Source of the DNA: Methanomicrobiaceae archaeon | Lineage (GTDB): Archaea; Halobacteriota; Methanomicrobia; Methanomicrobiales; Methanomicrobiaceae | Assembly (NCBI GenBank): GCA_030628325.1 | Contig: DAOVRB010000031.1 | Location: 1-7,895, forward strand | Direction of reading: 5' to 3' | DNA length: 7,895 bases | In this document: one piece after another, positions 1-4,509 of the stretch | How the letters are laid out: each line of letters begins with the position of its first letter | Numbering within the stretch: the first letter of the stretch is position 1 | Position numbers and translations under genes: made by a program | Notes under the pieces: generated by a model | The model's database searches: none | Seen by the model: the letters and a program-made list of their open reading frames with translations, nothing else | What the model was told of the DNA's origin: nothing

Positions 1-50
1 AATTAAATAGATTTTGTTTAGATCAATCTGCCTTTATTTGTATGAAGATA

Positions 51-60
51 ATTATATATA
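51..60 (+). promoter_or_regulatory. TATA-like promoter element of the small gene at 95
   Basis: The run ATTATATATA is a good archaeal TATA match. Its centre is about 26 bases before position 82, so transcription would start roughly there and leave a leader of about a dozen bases. That short leader contains the GAGGT ribosome-binding site, which agrees with the start chosen at 95. This is inferred from spacing and composition only. Confidence 0.5.
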
Positions 61-73
61 TGATCTGATCATA
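59..73. promoter_or_regulatory. 15-bp palindromic operator candidate
   Basis: TATGATCTGATCATA is a perfect dyad with 7-base arms around one central base. It overlaps the downstream edge of the TATA-like element and lies before the predicted transcription start. A dimeric regulator bound here would block the transcription machinery, so repression is the simpler reading. The regulator is unknown. Confidence 0.4.
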
Positions 74-94
74 ATGGGGACTGAGGTACATAAA

Positions 95-277
95 ATGGTT
101 GGTTTAGCAAAACTGAGTGATGACCAGATGAAAAATGTTGTAGCATGTGAAGATGATGTTGGTGTTGTTCTTGTGGCATACGAGAAGACATCCCTTGCAG
201 ACCTGAAAGCAGATGCAATCTCAAAAGTTCAGGCTCTGGAAAAAGAAATTGGTGTTACCCTCGTTGCCTACACGTAA
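95..277 (+). CDS. Small conserved-looking protein of unknown function (60 aa)
   Basis: I do not recognise this family. The ATG at 95 is preferred over in-frame ATGs at 14 and 74 because GAGGT at 83-87 sits 7 bases before it and the TATA-like element at 51-60 would place the transcript start near 82, downstream of the other two. The product is acidic, with no signal peptide or membrane segment, and is expected to be cytoplasmic. It reads as helix-strand-helix-strand: a helix ending near Cys19, a strand with GVVLVAY (about residues 23-29), a charged helix (about 32-51), and a last strand with GVTLVAY (about 53-59). The two GVxLVAY strands are a visible internal repeat and could pair as a small sheet or a dimer edge. 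It appears monocistronic. Function unassigned. Confidence 0.72.
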   Translation: MVGLAKLSDDQMKNVVACEDDVGVVLVAYEKTSLADLKADAISKVQALEKEIGVTLVAYT

Positions 278-301
278 TCAGACGCTTCGAACGGTTTTTG
301 A

Positions 302-329
302 TTACAGTGGCAAATGTCTGTCACTGTAA
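302..329. repeat. 11-bp hairpin (inverted repeat)
   Basis: Arms TTACAGTGGCA (302-312) and TGTCACTGTAA (319-329) pair fully, with one G-U pair, around a 6-base loop. It begins 25 bases after the stop of the small gene and just after a T5 tract. It could stabilise or end that transcript. The T-tract precedes rather than follows the stem, so it is not a classic intrinsic terminator on the plus strand. Confidence 0.55.
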
Positions 330-336
330 GGAGAAG

Positions 337-361
337 GTCTTACACTCTGAGGGTGTAGGGC
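337..361. repeat. Second 11-bp hairpin with 3-base loop
   Basis: Arms 337-347 and 351-361 pair over 11 positions around the loop TGA. Three of the pairs are G-U when read as plus-strand RNA, which favours a plus-strand transcript. Only 7 bases (GGAGAAG, 330-336) separate it from the first hairpin, so the two may form one structured RNA element. It is followed by CTTTCGATTTTATC, which is moderately T-rich. Confidence 0.45.
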
Positions 362-485
362 TTTCGATTTTATCCTGAAACGATCCTCTTTTTCAATCCA
401 AAATAGGACTCTATTTGTAACAATAGCATACAGCAGGGAACAAACGCAGGGAAAGAATGTTTCTTCAGTTGACAGGTTTATGGAG

Positions 486-515
486 CCCGCCAAATTAATT
501 ATGTTAATTTACGGG
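486..515. repeat. AT-rich dyad flanked by CCCG/CGGG
   Basis: The left arm CCCG-CC-AAATTAA and the right arm TTAATTT-A-CGGG match over 11 base pairs with a small asymmetric bulge (CC against A), around the centre TTATG. It lies 107 bases before the acylphosphatase start. It could be a protein-binding site or an RNA hairpin. No T-tract follows it, so termination is less likely. Confidence 0.45.
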
Positions 516-591
516 TTGGATATACTGAGTTTGTTTACCGGAAAGACCTGATTTGACAGGCTCTTATGGTGTCCATAACAATTAGGTGGAT

Positions 592-599
592 TTTAAATA
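592..599 (+). promoter_or_regulatory. TATA-like element for the acylphosphatase gene
   Basis: TTTAAATA is centred about 26 bases before the ATG at 622. That is the usual archaeal distance from TATA box to transcription start, so the mRNA probably begins at or within a few bases of the start codon. No ribosome-binding site lies in the usual position, which agrees with a leaderless message. Confidence 0.55.
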
Positions 600-621
600 A
601 CAGGACCCACAACTGTTTTTT

Positions 622-957
622 ATGGTTTCGGATACAGAGGGGAGGGAGGAAATACCGGGTGTATCCGAAGAGTTAAAGACAATTGAGGCTGTTATATCCG
701 GGCGTGTCCAGAATGTGGGTTTTAGGTCCTGTGTGAGAAAAAGTGCACTGAACCTTTCAGTTTGTGGTGAAGTTCAGAACCTTGATGACGGGTGTGTTCT
801 GATATGCGCAACATCAGAGGGAATCATACTGGAAAAATTTTTGTCTTCCTTATATGAATGTCCACGGGTATATATCCGCGATATTAAAACAAAGGAAATC
901 GAATCACGACATTTTGATGATTTTTATATCGTCAGGGGAATGCACCCCTGCGACTGA
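622..957 (+). CDS. Acylphosphatase family protein
   Basis: The protein (111 residues) matches the acylphosphatase family, small cytoplasmic enzymes that hydrolyse acyl phosphates such as acetyl phosphate, carbamoyl phosphate or 1,3-bisphosphoglycerate. The signature is visible as GRVQNVGFR (27-35), with the catalytic Arg at 35, and GEVQNLDDG (49-57), with the catalytic Asn at 53. Usual length is about 90-100, so this copy has an extra acidic N-terminal tail of about 20 residues. No other in-frame start exists before the conserved core, so the tail appears real. In the phosphate-binding loop the common Gly (VQGVGFR) is Asn31 here, which may change activity or substrate. The gene is probably leaderless and monocistronic. 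It converges on the Cas1 gene with 13 bases between the stops. Carbamoyl phosphate as substrate would link it to the nearby arginine pathway, but that is only a possibility. Confidence 0.88.
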   Translation: MVSDTEGREEIPGVSEELKTIEAVISGRVQNVGFRSCVRKSALNLSVCGEVQNLDDGCVLICATSEGIILEKFLSSLYECPRVYIRDIKTKEIESRHFDDFYIVRGMHPCD

Positions 958-970
958 AAAACAGATGCAT

Positions 971-1906
971 TCAGTAATGAATATGAAATATTTTGTTATA
1001 TTTCAGAGAATTACAGAGGTTTATTACATTATAATCGATAATTTCCTGGTTGATCGATGATTTAAGCTTTGATGTGAGTCTTTTAATCAGATTGTCATCA
1101 AGATGACACCTTTTTGTACCGCATTCGTATTCATCGTCTGAGATACCCTCGGTGACAAGTGAAAATACTGTTTTGTCAACCATGCCGGCCTTTAGCGGAT
1201 CAATCAAATCCATTATGAGTGAACGTTCACCCTGTCTGAGCATGCCGTAATCCGGGTTCATGTGAGTGCCTGTTACAGAAACACAGGTGTTGCCAAAGAG
1301 CATGGCATATCCAAGAGAGAGCATGGCATTAACCGGATCTCTGTGGGGCCGTACTGTTCTCCGCCTGAATTCCAGTTCAGGGTCTGCGGTCCGTGACATG
1401 ATCTCATAGTACATATCAGAAGCAAATTTATGTATCCTCCTGAGTTCATCCATTTTTATAAGGTAGTTCACTTCATCAAGTGTCCTGTGCATGATCTCCT
1501 GTTCCCCTCTGTAAAACAGGTCTTTTCCCAGAACCTCGCTTGTTTTCTCTATCATGAGCAGGCGTGATTTTAACGATGCCCTCACAATTTCGGTTGCATA
1601 TGTGTGGTGTGGTGCCTGGATCTGCATCTGTCTCATAGTCTCGTCGGTTCTGAAACCAAAGGGGTGGAGGAATGCCAGGGGGGTACCATCCGGATCAAAA
1701 AAAGATATTGCAGAGCCTCTTTTTATCATGTGTGAGACAACGGATGTATGCAGGTTATGACCGCCTATAATAAGCAGGTGATCTATTGCTGAAAGGGAAT
1801 ATTCATCTGTTTTTCCCTTATACTGGATTGTTATTGTTGAAGCCGATGCCCTGATGTGAGCCCCAAAGCCTGATACTGCATGCCAGGGGACAGATCCTGT
1901 TGTCAT
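971..1906 (-). CDS. cas1: Stand-alone Cas1 homologue with altered active site
   Basis: This 311-residue protein has usual Cas1 length and both Cas1 domains: a beta-rich N-terminal part (about 1-85, with LLIIGGHNLHTSVV near 44-57 and the FFDPDGTPLAFLHP stretch at 69-82) and a helical C-terminal part with DPVNAMLSLGYAML (190-203) and SLIMDLIDP (229-237). Active Cas1 is an integrase using Glu, His and two acidic residues. Aligning LRRIHKFASDMYY with the family pattern LxGIEGxAARxYF puts His159 at the Glu position, and aligning GMLRQGERSLIMDLID with GFxHxGxxLSFVYDIAD puts Arg224 at the His position. Asp233 and Asp236 are kept. No cas2, cas4, effector or CRISPR repeats are present, nor a PolB gene or C-terminal helix-turn-helix as in casposases. 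It likely belongs to an archaeal stand-alone Cas1 group. DNA binding is plausible, but integration by the usual chemistry is doubtful. No strong ribosome-binding site is seen before the ATG. Confidence 0.9.
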   Translation of the reverse strand: MTTGSVPWHAVSGFGAHIRASASTITIQYKGKTDEYSLSAIDHLLIIGGHNLHTSVVSHMIKRGSAISFFDPDGTPLAFLHPFGFRTDETMRQMQIQAPHHTYATEIVRASLKSRLLMIEKTSEVLGKDLFYRGEQEIMHRTLDEVNYLIKMDELRRIHKFASDMYYEIMSRTADPELEFRRRTVRPHRDPVNAMLSLGYAMLFGNTCVSVTGTHMNPDYGMLRQGERSLIMDLIDPLKAGMVDKTVFSLVTEGISDDEYECGTKRCHLDDNLIKRLTSKLKSSINQEIIDYNVINLCNSLKYNKIFHIHY

Positions 1907-1952
1907 AATCTAATGCGGGATATTTCTGTATTCTGTTATCTATCCAATATAG

Positions 1953-1973
1953 ACTTTAATTTATACTTTAATT
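1953..1973. promoter_or_regulatory. Direct repeat in the cas1-arcA divergent promoter region
   Basis: The 9-mer ACTTTAATT occurs at 1953-1961 and again at 1965-1973, a period of 12 bases. Between and across the copies lies TTTATACTT (1960-1968), a TATA-like sequence that could serve arcA with a leader of about 50 bases. A second candidate for arcA is GAAATATG (2005-2012), which would give a very short leader. The repeat could be a regulator site or chance in AT-rich DNA. Confidence 0.3.
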
Positions 1974-2044
1974 CATCGTTATGGCTTTTTGTTCAGACCA
2001 AAAGAGAAATATGACTGACAGGCAATAAGCAAAAAGAGATTTGT

Positions 2045-3328
2045 ATGAAAACCGGTGCAGAATCAGAGTGGGGGAGACTGAATCATGTTATGGTACATGA
2101 ACCGGGTATAGAGGTATTCTTCGCTCTCCTGTATCCGTCAGCACACCTGTATGAACGTTTTTTTAATCTTGATGCCGCACGTTCCGAACACCGGGCTCTC
2201 TGCAGTATGCTGCACGATGATTTTGGCGTGAAAGTAACATACCTCGAAGAAATTGTGAAAGAGAAGGCAGGGGAGAACGAAGATATTTTCAGGCGGCTTT
2301 TTCGCCTTGCTGAGCAGAGATCCAGACAAGTGGTGGAAGGTGATGCGTATCTGTCATACTGTCAGGGAGATTACCCTGTTTCACAGGTGCCCTACAATGA
2401 ACGTGACCCTGGCCACCTCTTAGATATTGTAAAACTAAATCCTGAAATTACCCTCTCGCAGGATGGTGTCCGTACAGAGCTAATCCACCCGCTTTACAAC
2501 CTTTATTTCATGCGTGATCAGCAGGCGGCAACTGACCTTGGCATGGTCCAGTCGTGGATGGCAAAAAGGGAGCGGGCAGATGAAGTTGACCTTTCAGGGC
2601 TTGCACTCCAGTCTGCAGGTGCAGATATCGTCCACCGTGTGGATGGCGGACGGTTTGAAGGCGGGGACTTCATGCCTGCCGGGGATTTTGCGCTGCTTGG
2701 ATGTGGTTTAAGGACTGATATGAACGGCATTAACTCTTTTCTCTCGAATGGCACTGCATTTGATGAGGTGGCGGTGGTTCATGAACCAATCCACCCGCTC
2801 ATAACAGGACGGGACCCGATGGTCTGCATGCATCTGGACACGTATTTCAACATAGCAGCAGATGGTGTTGCAGTCGGAAATCCACTTCTTCTCAATGAGG
2901 CAAAAGTAGAGGTATACCACCGTTTCAGTGGAGGGTATGAAGCATCAGGTGACAAACAGCCATTAGATAGTTATATCTCTGAGAAAGGATTTTTTATTGT
3001 TGAAATCACAACTCTCGAACAGCTCTGCTATGCAACGAATTTCCTTTGTGTCAGGGACGGCGAGTGCATAGCACCTGATACTTCTGCAATAGCACCCCTT
3101 GTGCTTGAACGTCTTTTTGCAATGGCCAAACGTGCGCCGGAGAAATATGGTCGTCTTCTGGAACAGGCGAAGTATGATTACGGGAAGCTTACGAAAACCG
3201 GTTGTTTCTTCCCGGAAAACAGAGAACTCCAAAAATCCGGTGTTGAAATGCAGGCACTCACTCTGACCAGTGCAACAGGCGGGTATGGTGGTGCACACTG
3301 CATGACCTGTGTAATTAACCGCAATTAA
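2045..3328 (+). CDS. arcA: Arginine deiminase
   Basis: The enzyme hydrolyses L-arginine to citrulline and ammonia, the first step of the arginine deiminase pathway, in the cytoplasm. At 427 residues it is slightly longer than the usual 400-410. The family landmarks are all present: SEWGRLNHVMVHEPG (7-21) at the N terminus, FMRD (155-158), EGGD (205-208), HLDT (263-266) and the C-terminal GGAHCM with Cys419. By position these give the catalytic set Asp158, Glu205, His263, Asp265 and nucleophile Cys419, so it should be active. The ATG start fits the N-terminal motif; the upstream GAGAT (2036-2040) is a weak ribosome-binding site. It is divergent from cas1 (138 bases) and converges on arcC with 6 bases between stops. 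The stop codon lies inside a 10-base tandem repeat. No ornithine carbamoyltransferase gene is adjacent. The pathway is patchily distributed in archaea, so acquisition by transfer is possible. Confidence 0.96.
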   Translation: MKTGAESEWGRLNHVMVHEPGIEVFFALLYPSAHLYERFFNLDAARSEHRALCSMLHDDFGVKVTYLEEIVKEKAGENEDIFRRLFRLAEQRSRQVVEGDAYLSYCQGDYPVSQVPYNERDPGHLLDIVKLNPEITLSQDGVRTELIHPLYNLYFMRDQQAATDLGMVQSWMAKRERADEVDLSGLALQSAGADIVHRVDGGRFEGGDFMPAGDFALLGCGLRTDMNGINSFLSNGTAFDEVAVVHEPIHPLITGRDPMVCMHLDTYFNIAADGVAVGNPLLLNEAKVEVYHRFSGGYEASGDKQPLDSYISEKGFFIVEITTLEQLCYATNFLCVRDGECIAPDTSAIAPLVLERLFAMAKRAPEKYGRLLEQAKYDYGKLTKTGCFFPENRELQKSGVEMQALTLTSATGGYGGAHCMTCVINRN

Positions 3329-3332
3329 CCGC
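3313..3332. repeat. Perfect 10-bp tandem repeat at the arcA stop codon
   Basis: AATTAACCGC is present twice in tandem, followed by a partial third copy (AAT). The unit length is not a multiple of three. The second copy supplies the in-frame TAA of arcA at 3326-3328; with a single copy the frame would continue through CAG GGC into the arcC 3' end. This looks like slipped duplication that set the present arcA C terminus. The arcC stop at 3335-3337 lies just outside. Confidence 0.7.
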
Positions 3333-3334
3333 AA

Positions 3335-4276
3335 TCAGGGCACAATTTGTGTGCCCGTTTTTCCCTCAAGTGCTTCTGTGGTATGCTCAAGTGACGTGAT
3401 AACTGCTCTTTTTCCGCCTGCTTTTATGAATTTTATACATGCAAGCACCTTGGGCGCCATGCTGCCTTTTGCAAACTCCCCTCTATTAAGAAGTGCCTCT
3501 GCAGAGTCCACCCTGAGCTCCTCTATTTTTTCTGCATCACCGGTTCCGAAGTTTCTGTATGCAAAATCCACATCTGTAAGGATAAGAAGCACGTCAGCAC
3601 CTATGCCTGCTGCAAGTATCCCGGCAGCAAGGTCTTTGTCAATAACCGCTTCGATTCCGGTGAGTTCCTCATTTTCATTAGTGAATACGGGGATACCTCC
3701 GCCTCCTGCAGCAATGACAATGAAACCTGTGTCAAACAGGCTTTTTATTGACCTCTCTTCAACAATCATAAAAGGTTCCGGTGACGGGACAACACGCCGG
3801 AATGAGTTCTCTCCCGCACCTGTGTTATGGATCTGCCACCCTCTCTCCTTTTTCAGCATCTCTGCTTTTGTTATGGAATAATACGGTCCTATCGGTTTTT
3901 CAGGGTTTCTGAATGCAGCGTCATTTCTGTCTACAAGTGTCTGCGTAATAATAGTGATTACAGGACGGTGTATCCCTTCTTTATGGAGGCGGTTTTTGAG
4001 AGTCTGCTGGATCATATATCCAATCAGTCCCTGGCTTTCAGCGCCGCAGATATCAAGAGGCATATGTGGAAGGGTGCCGCTTGCGCATTCCTCTTTTAGG
4101 AGGATGTCACCTACCTGGGGACCGTTACCGTGTGTGATGAGCACCTGGTGTCCCTCGCTGATAATGGATACTATCTCTTCCACTGCTGCTTTTACGTGTG
4201 CAAACTGTTCTTTTGCAGTCCCTCTCTCCCCACGTCTGAGAATGGCATTCCCTCCAAGTGCCACAACCACCTTCAT
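3335..4276 (-). CDS. arcC: Carbamate kinase
   Basis: In the arginine deiminase pathway this enzyme transfers phosphate from carbamoyl phosphate to ADP, giving ATP plus carbamate, which breaks down to ammonia and CO2. The 313 residues match the usual family length of about 310. Amino acid kinase-fold landmarks are ALGGNA (6-11), THGNGPQVG (48-56), DICGAESQGLIGYM (75-88), NPEKPIGPYY (124-133) with Lys127, AAGGGGIPV (189-197), EAVIDKDLA (209-217) with Lys214, LTDVD (233-237) and GSMAPKV (271-277) with Lys276. These lysines match the substrate- and nucleotide-binding lysines of characterised carbamate kinases, so activity is expected. It is convergent with arcA and divergent from the ligase operon, so it is not in an operon with arcA. 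A TATA-like ATTAAAAA about 28 bases upstream of the ATG suggests a short leader or none. The carbamoyl phosphate source is not encoded in this window. Confidence 0.96.
   Translation of the reverse strand: MKVVVALGGNAILRRGERGTAKEQFAHVKAAVEEIVSIISEGHQVLITHGNGPQVGDILLKEECASGTLPHMPLDICGAESQGLIGYMIQQTLKNRLHKEGIHRPVITIITQTLVDRNDAAFRNPEKPIGPYYSITKAEMLKKERGWQIHNTGAGENSFRRVVPSPEPFMIVEERSIKSLFDTGFIVIAAGGGGIPVFTNENEELTGIEAVIDKDLAAGILAAGIGADVLLILTDVDFAYRNFGTGDAEKIEELRVDSAEALLNRGEFAKGSMAPKVLACIKFIKAGGKRAVITSLEHTTEALEGKTGTQIVP
3338..3362 (+). terminator. Hairpin plus T5 terminator candidate for arcA
   Basis: GGGCACA (3338-3344) and TGTGCCC (3350-3356) form a perfect 7-bp stem with a 5-base loop, followed after one G by TTTTT (3358-3362). 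The hairpin starts 9 bases after the arcA stop. Because the two genes converge so tightly, it lies wholly within the last codons of arcC on the other strand, so one segment serves both as arcC coding sequence and as a likely arcA transcript end. Confidence 0.55.
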
Positions 4277-4300
4277 ACCTGAGAGTATTGCAGTTACCTG

Positions 4301-4308
4301 TTTTTAAT
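4301..4308 (-). promoter_or_regulatory. TATA-like element for arcC
   Basis: On the minus strand this reads ATTAAAAA, centred about 28 bases upstream of the arcC ATG (4276). This fits a transcript starting at or very near the start codon. The match to the archaeal TATA pattern is only fair. Confidence 0.3.
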
Positions 4309-4321
4309 GTGCAGGGGTGGG

Positions 4322-4344
4322 GGGCAGACTGAATTCTCCTGCCC
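4322..4344. repeat. GC-rich inverted repeat in the arcC-ligase divergent region
   Basis: GGGCAG (4322-4327) and CTGCCC (4339-4344) are perfect inverse copies 11 bases apart, upstream of both divergent promoters. It may be a regulator site or a chance small dyad; no T-tract follows. I see no gene in the rest of the divergent region (4277-4509). Confidence 0.25.
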
Positions 4345-4470
4345 GGGATGCGTTCATACCTGGTAGTTCAGAAGAGATTGCTCCGGAGTGTTGGTACTGA
4401 TTTTGCAGCATGAAATAATGTCTGCAGCAATACCTCTGCTCATAACTGTCCTGTTTTTGTGAAGTATCGG

Positions 4471-4479
4471 TATTATTAT
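4471..4479 (+). promoter_or_regulatory. TATA-like element for the ligase-ACT operon
   Basis: TATTATTAT is centred about 29 bases before GTG 4504 and 35 before ATG 4510. The operon message would therefore start within a few bases of the first codon. It is the only sizeable AT-rich element at a suitable distance. Confidence 0.4.
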
Positions 4480-4489
4480 GCCATGCTAT

Positions 4490-4502
4490 AGTATAACATA
4501 CT
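4490..4502. promoter_or_regulatory. 13-bp dyad at the ligase operon start
   Basis: AGTAT-AAC-ATACT has perfect 5-base arms around a 3-base centre. It lies between the TATA-like element and the first codon, over the predicted transcription start. This is a typical place for an archaeal repressor site, but arms this short can arise by chance in AT-rich DNA. Confidence 0.3.
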
Positions 4503-4509
4503 GGTGAAG

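Larger units (their letters stand above)
278..621. other. 344-base intergenic region with hairpins and a promoter
   Basis: This stretch separates the small gene from the acylphosphatase gene. It holds a T5 tract at 294-298, two adjacent 11-bp hairpins (302-329 and 337-361), another T5 tract at 389-393, an AT-rich dyad at 486-515, and a TATA-like element at 592-599. The only sizeable reading frame, on the minus strand, covers both hairpins and resembles no known protein, so I do not call it a gene. The first part could be the 3' end of the small-gene transcript or a separate structured RNA. Confidence 0.6.

Noticed and set aside
14..94. Longer N terminus for the small protein, from ATG 14 or ATG 74
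   Set aside because: The extension would run through the TATA-like element and dyad, and the ribosome-binding site GAGGT fits only the ATG at 95.
302..361. CRISPR repeat or short array
   Set aside because: The two hairpins differ in sequence, and no repeat-spacer periodicity exists here or elsewhere in the window.
302..493. Minus-strand frame of 63 codons in the first intergenic region
   Set aside because: It covers both hairpins, lacks a ribosome-binding site or recognisable motif, and is explained better as non-coding DNA.
971..1906. Casposase (casposon integrase)
   Set aside because: No C-terminal helix-turn-helix extension, no family B polymerase gene nearby, no terminal inverted repeats or target duplication seen, and two catalytic residues are replaced.
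3351..3881. Plus-strand frame of 176 codons inside arcC
   Set aside because: It is the antisense shadow of a complete carbamate kinase gene and its product is low-complexity, rich in Ser, Pro and Ala.
3954..4307. Plus-strand frame of 117 codons over the arcC 5' end
   Set aside because: Antisense of conserved carbamate kinase motifs; no independent promoter or motif.
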